A stretch of 64,000 bases of DNA, from positions 14,882,164 through 14,946,163 of the forward strand of contig OY992834.1 in assembly GCA_963921425.1 (NCBI GenBank), given 5' to 3'. The notes below the pieces were generated by a model. That model had not been told where the DNA came from, searched no databases, and was given only the letters and a program-made list of their open reading frames with translations. Numbering within the stretch: position 1 is the stretch's first letter; each line of letters begins with the position of its first letter. Below are positions 22,519 to 34,329 of this stretch, piece after piece. Made by a program: the position numbers and the translations under genes. The stretch comes from Dryas octopetala (taxonomy: Eukaryota > Streptophyta > Magnoliopsida > Rosales > Rosaceae).

Positions 22519-24721
22519 TTACTCTAACTCAGCAATTGCTTCTAACTGGTTCAAATTTCTTGCAGGACCTGTAGAGGCAAAAGGATTAGGAGGCATGGTT
22601 AAGTTTTCTCCTCCTTCCAACATTTGAACCACCACTTTCATGGAAGGACGGTTCATCGGATGCCATTGGATGCACCACAGCCCTACAATTGAAAGTTTCT
22701 TTGGAATTGTAGCATCTTTTTCACCAATATGGATTCGTAGGCCTTCTCCTTCTTCTATGAGATTATAGATCCATTCTGGGTAGTAAACTTCGTCTTTTCC
22801 ATTTTCACCAATTTCCATGGTTGCACCAATATTCTTCCTTCCTCCTACCATCTCAAGCAGCAGCATTCCAAAACTATAGACATCTGACTTATAAACGACA
22901 CATTTCAAAAGTTCCTGCAGAACACTTCAGGAGCAATGTAGCCCAAGGTCCCTCTAGCTGTAGTCATTGACACTATACTTTGATCCTTGGAACATAGCTT
23001 GGCCAAACCAAAATCAGAAATTTTTGGAGTGAAGTTGTGGTCTAGCAAAACATTTTGAGGTTTGATATCAAAATGGAGGATTTGTTGATCGCATCCTTGG
23101 TGAAGGTATTCAATTCCTTTGGCTATGCCTAGAGCAATATCTTGCAACTTATCCCAACCAAGGAAACAATCCCTATTGTCTGCTGATGAAATGAAATCCT
23201 GCAGTGAACCATTTGGGAATAACTCATAAACAAGAGCTCGTCTAAATCCATCAGCACAGAAACCAACCAAGCGAACCATGTTGACATGATGGATACGACC
23301 CATTGTTCCCACTTCATTTATGAATTCTTCCCCATTTCCCTTAGAACTGTTGAGGACTTTCACAGCAACAAAGAATTCAGAAGAGAGCTTTCCTTTAAAA
23401 ACAGTTCCATAGGCTCCTTGGCCTAACTTGTCCTTGAATTGATTTGTAATCCTCTTAATATCTGCATAGGAATATCTGCTTGGCTTGAGAGCTTTGTAAT
23501 CCTCTAAAAATCTTTCAATTTTTAGTTGATTCTCCTTTTTATTTCTATCGTAGCTGTAGACACGATAGACTGCAATGACCAGTAGTAAGAGAACCATTGA
23601 ACCTAGGGTTGCACCTGCAAAGGAAACCTTAAGTAAATGTATATGCCCAGTGTGTTCTAGACTTGAAAGTTGAAACTAAGAGGAAGACAATTTAGCTGAC
23701 TCACCTGCAGCTACTAATTTCTTTGTTGCACCTGTAAAAGATAATGACACAAATCAGACTGTCATGTTTGTGGAATTATTTAATATATAGTCACTGCCAT
23801 ATTAGTACCAGGTAAGAGACCTTAAAGTAAAGATGTTTAGAGAAGTGATTCAATTAAAGATCCGTAACAAACGTAACATGAGATTTAATTGACTTCCATA
23901 TTCCCATGGTACCTATAACCCCAACAGTGAATACTAATCATTATGCACAAATATGCTTGCATGGAACCTCTAAAAACTAAAGCAAAATATATGTGAAAAC
24001 AAAATATATGTTACCAGTTACCTTTACTTGGTTTCCTCAAGTCAACACATTCAATTTCACTTTGAGTGCCATTGTTCTTCAATCTGCACTTGTTGCCCTC
24101 TGCCTCACATCCTGTACAATTTGGTTTAGACCAAGACAAAGTAGTCTCATGATATCCCCAAGGCAGTGGAACTGATAAAACATTATACATCTTTGTACAA
24201 GACTGTAGGCCCTCAATATAATAGTCAGGTGCAACAGCATATATTTGGTGGCCGGGGCTGCTAAGGCAGGGGACAACCCAATAACCATACTCTACTGTTT
24301 TAATAACCATAGAACAATTGAATAAGGTAATCCTATACATGTACTCTTGTGAGAAGTGGAAGGGAGAGACTGACATGTTGAAGATCTTCAAAAGCTTCAC
24401 CAGCAAGCAATTTTCTGGGTCATATACTTGGATTTGCTGATACTTATAATCTATGCTTCTGACAGATAATTTGAAGGGAATTGGCAGCTCAAGAACCGTC
24501 TCATTTCTCTCATTGCAAGATACAACAAACCCAGGATACCCAGAATCATCTGCTTGGCTACCTTTGAGACTGAAAGGGAAATGGATTGCTGGGCCATCAT
24601 CCCCACACTTTAATTCTTTGTACGCATTTTGGGTTGTTCCAAGCACTTTGGAGGAAGCCATTAACAAGAAGCAGAAGGAAGAGATGAGAATTTGCTGCAT
24701 TGTTGAGGTAATAATGGCCAT
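22519..24721 (-). pseudogene. LRK10L-A: LRK10-like receptor kinase with broken kinase domain
   Basis: Exons by comparison with LRK10L-C: 24721-24028 (694 nt), 23731-23705 (27 nt), 23614-22519. Exon 1 gives a signal peptide (MAIITSTMQQILISSFCFLL), a GUB_WAK-type ectodomain (ELKCGDDGPAIHFPFSLKG, GYPGFVVSCNE) and a C-terminal cysteine motif (CTGCEAEGNKC). Exon 3 gives the membrane span, G-loop [22 protein letters not shown] (non-RD) and SDFGLAK. After APEVFCRNF a GGA-to-TGA change makes a stop (22907-22905), and a 2-nt insertion follows within 15 bases. The rest of the kinase, [15 protein letters not shown] to EAIAELE, lies in another frame. The donor of exon 1 is a weaker A|GTAAAG. A protein truncated after the activation segment could be made, but a functional kinase could not. 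Confidence 0.9.
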
Positions 24722-25631
24722 GGGTTTCTTTTTTGATATATTTGGTTGATTGATATGGCCATACATATATTTCACCTTGTTCAGTTCACCAGTACGTCAA
24801 GTTTGGGAAGAAAAGTCTCATGAAGTTGACAATAAGCTAGGTGTTATTTATTTGATTTATGAATTAAGCTAGTCAAACTCATATCGTCAACTGAAATATA
24901 TAGCATTATTATTTATGCTGCCATAATGCCATTGACTGACTACTTGGCCTCCACTCTACATGGGTTCTGAAGATTGAAAGAGTTATTAGAGATTAAAAAT
25001 TCTGGTGGATTTAAGAAATTCAACACAATTATAGTCTCAAGAATAATATAATTTGATGTGATAATCAGATAGTCGTCTAAGTGATTTTACTGGCTTCTTA
25101 AGAAAATTATTCTAATGGATTTGATTTGATCCTATAAAATCAAGATAGCTATCTTAGAGAACTGGTTCAATCAAAAGAGGCCGCTTATGCCCTAGATCAA
25201 AGCATTTTATATAGGGGGCAACATTTAGAAGAAAGTCAATACCCCAGAAACAATGTTTCTCTATTTTCTTATTTGAAACTCTCATAATTTCTTTAGTTTT
25301 TTTATTTTTTTTGAAAACAATAAATGAAGTTCAAAGTGGCCGGGCTCAGATTTAAATACATGCACGAAACACTGCAACACCATTTGGTGAACAATTTTGA
25401 TGAGCCTAACACTAATCCTCTCCATCATTCTTCAATTTACTTAGGTTTCAATCTTATTGTTCATGCAAATTAGCTTTTTCATGATCATTGCCATCCCATC
25501 TTTTACTTTTGATTTGTTTTTTATTTTCTTGTTGATCTGTTAAAAGCCCTAGCCTGTAGCCATATTAAAAAGAATTTTGGCCGAGAGGAAGTTTCTTACT
25601 CGGCTGAACAATTGTTGGTTGGATTTAAGAT
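24722..25631. other. Upstream region of LRK10L-A
   Basis: Faces LRK10L-B across about 2 kb (divergent pair). AT-rich. A stretch at 25320-25410 looks like a worn SINE or LINE tail. No gene supported. Confidence 0.45.
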
Positions 25632-25998
25632 GAGTTAATTACACTTACACCCTATGAGGTTTATCGCCTTTTCACATATACCCCTAAGGTTTTAAAAATT
25701 ACACATACACCCCCTGAGGTTTCAAAACTGTTACATATAACCCCCTATAATGAGACGAAAAAATGATGATAAATTATGCAAAAAGGCATGCTAAGGGGTT
25801 AAATGGCCTAATAAGATTACTTGTGTAAGGTCCAACCTCAATACAAATATTTTCTTTTTTGTTTATTTATTTTTTTCTCTTGTAGGAGGTTATATGCAAT
25901 AGTTTTGAAACCTCAGGGGATATATGTGTAATTTTTGGAACCCCAGGGGGTGTGTGTGAAAAGACGATAAACCTTCAGGATGTAAGTGTAATTAACTT
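25632..25998. mobile_element. Mutator-type MITE (367 bp) with 10-bp direct flanks
   Basis: Left end GAGTTAATTACACTTACACC and right end, read inward, AAGTTAATTACACTTACATCC; the arms continue with GAGGTTTATCG and CTTTTCACA. GATTTAAGAT is found on both sides (25622-25631 and 25999-26008). It lies between the divergent LRK10L-A and LRK10L-B loci. Confidence 0.85.
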
Positions 25999-26009
25999 GA
26001 TTTAAGATC

Positions 26010-26250
26010 CAAGCTACATTCACTCACTACAAAAGTGTGAGTTACTAGATTCAAACTATGCTTATATTTCTGGAGTGGTTAATGGGGCTGCTCACTCTCG
26101 TGCTCGTTTTGCCCTTCGCAATGAGGGTGGAATTACTTGGGAGAGAGAGCTCCCCCTTGGCTAGCTTATTTCCTAATTACACAGTGATTGTAATCCTTCT
26201 GCTTAGTTTTTCATTCAATAAAGTTTACTCAATCCAAAGAAAAAAGGTGC
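26010..26250 (+). mobile_element. Possible retroposon 3' end (LINE-like tail)
   Basis: An open frame (FLEWLMGLLTLVLVLPFA...) ends near AATAAAGTTTACTCAATCC followed by an A-rich tail at 26236-26246, the look of a retroposed, polyadenylated 3' end. No reverse transcriptase is present. Low confidence. Confidence 0.25.
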
Positions 26251-26757
26251 AACAAGCTTTGTCTCATTCACGACATTATAAGTAGTCGTGCTATTTTTGG
26301 ATAAGCAGGAATCTCAATAAAGCTTGACTATTGGAGTTTGAAACTTTGAAGCACCCATTTGGCCGGGTTCCCCAAATTCTCAAAGAGAGATTGACTTTTG
26401 GAGCTTGAAACTTTGAAGCACCCATTTGGGTCCAATTTAGTGGATTAGGTTGGTTACATTAAAATAATGGGTTTACAGCAAGGATTCTTGACTTATTCAA
26501 GATTCAACTAATGGAATGAAGCTTGAGAGAAAATGCCAGAGTTTTAATACTGATATATATTGCTTTCATCAAACTTGTACGTGGTGCTTTCATTATCCCC
26601 AAATTATTTGTTTAAGCAATGATGTCTTTGACTTTTAATCTCCATAATTATTTGTTTGTGTAAACTGGTGCCTCAATCAGCAAGCACAAATGCAGCTTCA
26701 TATCTGTCATTATTTACTCATAAATTAAACTACTGTCTAAACCCCTCTCTCTCTCTC

Positions 26758-29104
26758 ATGGAAAGTGGAAGATCCTTGTGTTCGCGGTTTGTAATTGTAG
26801 CCCTTCTTGTTCTTGGATTATCCGGCGAAGCTTGTAATGCTGCCAAGGATAATAATCATAACTGTTTCTCTTCCTGCGGCAATATCCATAACATAAGCTT
26901 CCCTTTTCGACTGAAAAATGATCCAGACAACTGCGGCGTCTCAAACTTTACTTTCTACTGTGAGAACAACGTTACAGTATTATACCTACATTCTGCAAAA
27001 TACTACGTAAAGGCAATCAACTACGACGACCAAACAATCCGAGTCGTAGATCCCGGCATTCAGAAGAACAACTGCTCCTCAATTCCTCGCTATCCTTTAT
27101 CCCATTCCAACTTTACTGTTGAGCATGTATATTTCCTATATAGTACCCCTGTAACTTTCTTGAGGTGTGCAAATCGGGTGAGTTCTTCTCTCTATGTGGA
27201 CACTGCTTCATGCATTAATATTACTGCTACTTCTTTGTCCCAACCCAAAAGGTATGGTTATGTCACAACTGGCTATACAAATGCATGGGATTTTGAGATC
27301 GGGTGCAATATAGAGTGGACGGCAGCTATGACTTCAACCTGGTTCGGAAAACACCAGAAGGTTTCTTATAAACGCATACACGATGCTCTGGCCTATGGCT
27401 TTGAGCTTGGATGGGATTATTACCCTCCATGCCCAGTGAAAAACTTTGATCATTGTTTGCCGTACACCATTGCAGGTATGCAAATCAACTTGAAATCAAT
27501 CCTTATGTAACTCAACGTGGGTTATTGAAAAAAGAATTGGAATTTAATAATGGTAAAGCTTAAAATGAATTATATATTTTACATTTCCTTTCATAGCCTT
27601 TCATTTTTTTGCTGAACTTATCATGTATATCTGACTCTCTATAATGTTTAAATTCCAAAGACTTATTAGTGAGTTAGCGTGCTAATAATGTATAACTTTT
27701 TTTATTTTTCCTTTGACACTGTAGGTTTCTTTCGCTATATGTCTCGGAGGATCGGAGGTAAGGGATTTTCTCTTAAAAGTGTTTGTTTGTTTTTTTTTTT
27801 CTCGAATTTTGTCAGTCTTTTAATTTGGTTCACTTTTGTTGTATTCTCTGTAGAATTTCGAGCACTGATATTGCTTATCCTTGGTATGATCTTTGGTACC
27901 TTTAATTTTCCTTTTATTTGGCATGAAAAAAAATTGGATTCACAAGCAATAGAAAGATAATGACTCTTTTCGTAATGCTCCTGCACAGGAGTATTTCTAC
28001 TGGCAAGATTTCTATTTGGTGTAGGGTTTTTGATCTACAAATGGCGAAGAAGACATTTGTCAATGTATAGCACCATTGAAGATTTTTTGCAAAGTGGTAA
28101 CAACTTTATGCCGATAAGGTACTCTTACTCTGACATCAAGAAGATGACCAATGGATTCAAAGACAAATTGGGTGAAGGAGGATATGGCTCTGTATTTAAA
28201 GGGAAATTAGGTAGTGGTCGCTTTGGAGCAATTAATTAAGATGTTGGGCAAGCCCAAAGCTAATGGACAAGAATTCATTAGTGAGGTAGCTACTATTGGG
28301 AGGATTCACCATGTTAATGTAGTGCAACTTGTTGGCTATTGTGTTGAGGAATCAAAGCGTGCTTTAGTTTATGACTTCATGCCTAATGGGTCTCTTGATA
28401 AATACATTTATTCCAAAGAAGGATGTATCTCCTTAAGTTGCAAGAAAATGTTTGAGATTTCTCTTGGAGTTGCACAAGGGATCGAATATCTACATCAAGG
28501 TTGTGACATGCAAATTCTGCATTTTGATATTAAGCCTCACAACATTCTTCTTGATGAGAATTTCATTCCTAAGATTTCTGATTTTGGGCTTGCAAAATTA
28601 TATCCAATGGATAATAGTATTGTTTCTTTGACAGCAGCAAGGGGAACAATGGGGTACATGGCTCCCGAGTTGTTCTACAAAAATATTGGTGGTGTCTCAT
28701 TCAAAGCCGATGTTTATAGTTTTGGAATGTTATTGATGGAAATGGCAAGCAGAAGGAAGAATTTGAATGCATTGGTAGAGCATTCAAGTCAAATTTACTT
28801 CCCTTCATGGGTGTACGATCAATATAATGAGGGCAAGGATTTGGACATGAGCGATGTTATAGAGGAGGAAAAACAAATCATAAGAAAAATGGTTATAACT
28901 GCCTTATGGTGTATACAAATGAATCCTAGTGATCGTCCTTCAATGAACAAAGTGATAGAGATGCTCGAAGGAGACGTTGAATGCCTACAAATGCCTCCGA
29001 AGCCTTTTTATTGTCCACAAGATATGCCTGCAGGCAATCTTCAAGATAATCTTAGTCGAACATGTTCTAGGACAGAGCTAACATTTACTTTGTCAGGTAG
29101 GTGA
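26758..29104 (+). pseudogene. LRK10L-B: LRK10-like receptor kinase with frameshift at the catalytic lysine
   Basis: Exons: 26758-27475 (718 nt), 27725-27757 (33 nt), 27854-27883 (30 nt) and 27989-29104. All borders are AG/GT and all joins phase 1. Exon 1: signal peptide (VIVALLVLGLSGEACNA) and ectodomain with [24 protein letters not shown], and HDALAYGFELGW near its end. The membrane span runs from exon 2 to exon 4 and ends in [20 protein letters not shown]. The kinase has [22 protein letters not shown] (non-RD), [16 protein letters not shown]. At VAIK the sequence is GGAGCAATTAATTAAGATG: a tandem AATT duplication (28231-28240) shifts the frame just before the lysine and brings a TAA. The rest of the kinase is open to 29104. 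Apart from this single lesion the gene looks young and otherwise whole. Confidence 0.92.
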
Positions 29105-30941
29105 TGGTCAGCAAGCGTGGACTCGATCTGTCAGTTTGAATCTCATTGCAATTTTACTTGTTTTGAAATAGTAGTGGGCATGTACATTGAAAGTTCAAAA
29201 TTTCCATTGAATGGGAGGTAGCCATATCCTCTTAGAAGTTATAAAAAATGACCCGTTATGAGATTATCATCGCACCTGGTTGACCCACCATCTTGATTAA
29301 GACTGAAAACTGACTAAAATGGAGCTTAGTTCAAGCTCTAAACAAATTAATGGAGCCTTGCTTACTTTGGATCCACTCGAACCGAGATCCCCTTCCCTCC
29401 CCCACGCCACCGACGACCTCCTACACCTCCCCCCTCTCCTCCAGCCTTGCAATTTATCTTCTCTAAACTTGAACCAATGACCAAGGAGTCCAGCTCGGAT
29501 GTGTCCAATATATCTCACATTCTCACCTTGTTCAAGGCAATAGTGCTTTGATATATATATTGATAAAATTCATTGAATTCTGGATGAATCATGACGAATT
29601 TTTATTTTCTATTATGGGATAAGTACTAGCTGAATATATAAACAAACATAGAAAGAAAAGAAGAGAATCAGGGTCCATACATCAAAAGAGAGCAAGAGCA
29701 AAATCCAAGCTAATACAAAGAAAATCCAAACCGACTAAAAACCCAACAAAGCTGTAGGCTAAGAAAGTCAATGGACCAGGTCCAAGGAAAACTAGATAAA
29801 CAGCCAAACGGCCGGCTAGAAAAAAATAATAATAATAACAAACAGAACAAACTATATATACCAAACAAACTATATATACAAAACAAATGAGCTCATATGC
29901 AGACTGTTATGACATTATATTATTTTTGTTGGGCCAATGTGCCATTGTCATATTGACGAACTGTACGTGAGGGCTTATCCACGTATATCATATATTTAAT
30001 GAGCTGCTTTTGTGAGTAATGACGTAAATTTCACTTTCCTTTTGGTTTGAAATTTTCTTTTATAAAATAAAAAAGAGTTTATATAAGTTACTTTTAAGTT
30101 GAATGCAAGACTTGCTTCGCAAACACGAGTGCAACTTCACAGAAGGTGCTGATCAATCTGATCACTATAGAACTTATACCCTATAGAACTTTCTAAACCT
30201 ATTTTGTGTGTCAAATGTTGGAACAAATGTGTATGTGGGTAATGGCTAGAGAGAGAAAAATGTTTCAAAGGCACGTAATTAAAAGTTTACGCTTTCCTTA
30301 AGACTTTATTTGCCGCACAACAAGTATGCAAATGGGATAAGCAAATAAGTCTAGCAATATGCTAATGTTGGTCTGCGTTTTGCACAACCGAAGACCAACC
30401 CAACACTCAAATGAAGGTTTTCCAAGAGACTCAAGACTCCTAGTAATTGTTTCTACAGTATAACAATTACTAGATGTTTTTCTAGAATAAAAACTATAGT
30501 GAAAGCTTATTAGAAATCTGAAAGGAGATGAAAGCACAAGATATAAGTGAGGAATTAATTAAATTTTTTTGGATGTTTATAATGTGCAGAGAATCATCTC
30601 TTTATATAGAGATTATGTGCCTTTTCTAAATGATGTAATACCTCTTCAGATTTTTGGATTACCACTCTTTACTAAGAGTTGTCAATTGCAGCCAATATTA
30701 ATGGCTATTAGATTGCTCTATAATTTTGATCAAAAGCCATCTACACGAAGCCCAATCGATACCATTTAAAAGGTACCTATTACTTCTGCAGATATACCCA
30801 TACATAATCCAAGAGGTACAAAATATCCAAGAGGTGCATTCTTTGTTCTGCACTGTTTGAATTTCAACCTCCATGGCAAGCAGTTATTATAGCCATGTTT
30901 CTATTCCTCTCACTATCTTCTTGTCTTTATATTATGAAAAT
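29105..30941. other. Intergenic DNA
   Basis: 3' flank of LRK10L-B followed by AT-rich DNA. The open frames are short and lack known domains. Nothing else supported. Confidence 0.5.
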
Positions 30942-31304
30942 GGGTTAAATACAAAATGGTCTACGAATTTTACAGTAAATCTCAATTTGGTCCACTATCT
31001 ATAAAAAAGTCAATTTGGTCAACGAACTTTATAAGTTGTATCAAAGCAGTATAAACGTTAACTTCCATAAAAAAATTTAACAAAAACTGGTCATGTGTAC
31101 AGCAAGTGACCACATTCTCAGAGGCATTTTCGTCCGTTCATCACATTTTCATGCGATCAATTTCGTTAATTTTCTGATAAAAGTTAGGGTTTGTACTGCT
31201 TTGGTACAACTTGGAAAGTTTGTGGACCAAATTGACACTTTTTATAGTTAGTGGATTAAATTGAGACTCATTGTAAAGTTTGTGGACCATTTTGTATTTA
31301 ACCC
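30942..31304. mobile_element. Mutator-type MITE (363 bp) with 9-bp target duplication
   Basis: Ends GGGTTAAATACAAAATGGTC and, read inward from the right, GGGTTAAATACAAAATGGTC; the arms extend about 120 bp with variations on 'AATTTGGTCCAC'. TATGAAAAT flanks both sides (30933-30941, 31305-31313). It stands about 70 bp upstream of the start of a broken LRK10L copy, next to a (TC)n run at 31338-31370. Confidence 0.88.
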
Positions 31305-31371
31305 TATGAAAATATATCTAACATCAAACCTCTCTGATCACTCACTCTCTCTCTCTCTCTCTCTCTCTCTC

Positions 31372-32395
31372 CCCATGGGAAGTGCGCGGTTCTAATTGTA
31401 GCATTTATTGTTATTGGTTTATCTGGTGAAAGTTGTAATGCTAAGGCCTCGTGTGATGCATATGATTGGAAAAGATACGATAAATAGCTAAATTTATGTG
31501 TATTCAAGGAAGAAGCTTCTAATTTGAAGAAAGAAGATGAGAAGAAGATGAACTAATCATAAGGGAAAACTTATCCCTTCCAATCACCCCAAAAATTGTG
31601 TGATTAGTAGGGATAATTAAGTTTCCCCTCATAGCTAATCCATCTTTTTCCCATTTTCTTCCTCCAAGTTAGAAGACACCATTTATCTTCTTCCTTGAAC
31701 ATACATAAATCTAGCCATTTATTCTATTCAATTCATTCTTATGTATCAAACTAGGCCTAAGTGTACGTACTCCTTCTTCTTGTGGCAATATCCAAAATAT
31801 AAGCCACCCTTTTTGACTAAAACATGATCTGAAAAACTGTGGAAAGTCAAGGAACGAGCTGTCTTGTGAGAACAATGTTACGTACAGTATTACACCTATA
31901 TACTGGAAAGTACTACGCACAGGCAATCAACTACAAATACTTGAAAATCCGAGTTGTAGATCGATCCAGGCCTTGACATGAACAATTGCTCCTCCATTGC
32001 TCGTTATTCTCTAAGCCCTTCTAACTTCAATTTTTCAGAGGATCCATATGTGCCATTATGTGCACTAGTAACTTTCTTCAAGTGTGCAAATCTAGTGAAT
32101 TCATCTCTCTATCTGGACACTGCTCATGCATGCGTTAATGTCAGTAGTAATGCTACTTCAATGTTAGTAGTAATGCTACTTCTTTGTCCCAACCAAGGAC
32201 ATATATATGGCAATGTCAAGGTCGGCAGTACAAGCGTTTCAAATTTGAAGGATAGGTGCAGTATATAGTGGACGACGACCATGTGCTTGTTATCCTATAA
32301 TGATTAGAATGCTTTTTATGAACGCATACACAATGCACTGGTGTATGGGTTTGTACTTCGATGGTACGATCATATCAATTAATTTTTGCAGTTGA
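31372..32395 (+). pseudogene. LRK10L exon 1 remnant, interrupted by a MITE
   Basis: Begins ATGGGAAGTGCGCGGTTCTA (compare the signal-peptide start of LRK10L-B, with the same upstream TC run). It reads into VIGLSGESCNA-like sequence, is cut by the MITE at 31445-31757, and resumes with SCGNIQNIS, NNCSSIARYSLSPSNF, FFKCANLVNSSLYLDTA, YGNVKVGSTSVSNL and HNALVYGFVLRW. Several stops and frame changes are visible. No membrane or kinase exon follows nearby; a matching kinase tail lies 7.4 kb away at 39764. Confidence 0.85.
31445..31757. mobile_element. PIF/Harbinger (Tourist-like) MITE, 313 bp, TAA target duplication
   Basis: Left end GGCCTCGTGTGATGCATATG and right end, read inward, GGCCTAGTTTGATACATAAG, with arms continuing through GCTA(A/G)ATTTATGT and TTCAAGGAAGAAG (about 75 bp). 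TAA lies directly on both sides (31442-31444, 31758-31760). GGCC ends with a 3-bp TAA duplication are characteristic of PIF/Harbinger. No transposase. It interrupts the exon 1 remnant of an LRK10L locus. Confidence 0.9.
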
Positions 32396-33626
32396 AGAAA
32401 TAGGAGATCATCAACTAGTAATTTTTTTCAAGATAGACCTAGAGGGGTGTGAATCCCACATAAACATGTACATAGATACATGCATACAAATATATATATA
32501 TATATATATATAATGTTGATGCAAAAATTCGCTTGGTGATGCAATCAAGTTAAAATGGATGAGCTGGTTGAAGAGTAAGCCTTATTGGAAGATGATTAAG
32601 ATGATAACTAGTGATGAACAAATCTTGCTGGATTGTTGGTTGATATTGATGAGATCTTCCTGCATGAACAAAGGTCAAAGAAGATAGGACCGGTGTAGTA
32701 CCAACCAACTATACTCCGATGATGAAGTTAGTGAAGTGTAGATGAGGATATTTGAGTAAGAACAAGCAAGAATAAATGATGAACTTGGGAGAATATGGAA
32801 GAAAGAGGTAAGATCTTCTGCGTTATTCTCAAGTGCTTGTGTGTAATTTGTAGGATTTTTGTGAACCCTTTCTTCATGCATATAAGTTGGTTTATATAGG
32901 CAAAGAAGAGGTAAAAGATATTATACCTGCAAGAAAATGAACAGAGGAGGAGATGCCACGTCACCAGTCAAGAATAATAGCATGCACAGCTACCAAGCCC
33001 TTTTGCATTCAATGCTGCATTGAATATAAGCATGACTTGGTATGATGGAATGCCCTAATAGTCATGGCTAAGAGCTAGGTTGTCAAATCTGACAGGATGT
33101 CATGTCAAGTGCACTTGAGTATGGCGGTTCATCCAAACTGGATTTCCAGAATGGCGGTGGAATAATGATGCCGAGCCGAACACATATGCCAATATCTCCA
33201 TTTGTTGATGTGAAAACTTTGGGTGATCGGATCGGGAAGATTTATAGGAGTGAACTGAGCAGGACTGATCATATAAAGGTGTAGACATTCTCCAAGTGTA
33301 AAACAACTATGTTTGAAGAACCAAGTTTGATAGGATTGCACTTGGATCCGAGTCGAACTGAAGACGTCTGGAAAAGATGATCTCTTGAGTTTGATGTATT
33401 TTGATGTCGATTTGGATTAGATAGTGCAACTTGAAAGTCGATGTTGAATCCAATGGTGCATACTGTAGTGTTCTTGAATTGGCATGATGACATGAATAGC
33501 TTGGTCTGACCAAGTTGACTGTTGAAAAGTCAGAACGGAAAATGGAACCCGATATGCCACGTGTTGGATTGTAATTGATTGTTAAATTCATGTGGATTTA
33601 TCCACAAACAATATATATATCTATAT
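32396..33626. other. Intergenic DNA of unknown origin
   Basis: Begins with a (TA)n run at 32490-32512. About 1.1 kb of more balanced composition follows, with only short overlapping frames on both strands, and ends near another TA-rich run at 33612-33626. The two TA runs could mark the edges of one inserted element, but I found no inverted or direct ends. Confidence 0.4.
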
Positions 33627-34230
33627 ATAGTCTTCCATAGGATTCCCTTGTACTCCCTTTACAATTTTGGATCCATATGTTTAATTTAGATGAACTGGGT
33701 GATTTCACATCACACTCTTTTATTTTTCAATGTCAACAGCCGGCGGTGGAGGAGGAGGAGGAGGAAGACGAATAGGAGGAAGGCAAAGATGAGTAAGAGG
33801 AGGAGTATCTAGATCGAGATATTGAACCTATTTTTGGTGCCAAAATTTTTTGATGGTACACCTATACCTAATACAAATTTATTTTGTTTGGAAACTAAAC
33901 CAGTTGCCTCCCCTTCGTGGATTTTTTTTTTTTTTTTTGGCACCTTCAATGATTTTAGGGATAGAATTTCCAATATGTTTGAAACTAGCTAGAATTAGAA
34001 GAAAGTTAAGGGAGAATATAGAAATGGGGCTGTTGTGGAGAAAAATATATGACAAGGTCATGATCATCAGCTTCCACAACCATTAGCACAATAGAGTAAG
34101 CACAACAAAAACTCTCATCACCATCATCATTAATATCACCACAAGTTCCCCCTAACAATCTTTTCTATGACTAATGGCTCACTCTTTATTTGTTACTTCC
34201 AAATTAAATAAATAGAAAAACAACATTCAT
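33627..34230 (-). pseudogene. PP2C-like N-terminal copy 1
   Basis: Minus-strand sequence matching 52076-52680: TATAGTCTTCCATAGG, the GGAGGAGGAGGAGG proline-codon run, GATATTGAACCT, TTTGGCACCTTC, and the signal-peptide and upstream region with AGAAAAACAACATTCATAAA. It covers the 5' flank, signal peptide, proline-rich linker and the first PP2C residues. Frames are disrupted by stops and indels. There is no catalytic domain, so it is a truncated duplicate. Confidence 0.82.
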
Positions 34231-34329
34231 AAAGATACTCTATTGATATGGATCTGATAGAATTCTCACTATTTTCTATGGCTTATGGCTCACTCTATCT
34301 AGATCTGATAGAATTCTCATCATGAGATG

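Noticed and set aside
26058-26285. 75-codon frame as a small gene
   Set aside because: Ends in an A-rich tail after AATAAA and has no family match; more like a retroposon end.
32396-33626. Helitron or MITE between two TA runs
   Set aside because: No TC/CTRR ends, hairpin, inverted ends or duplication were visible.
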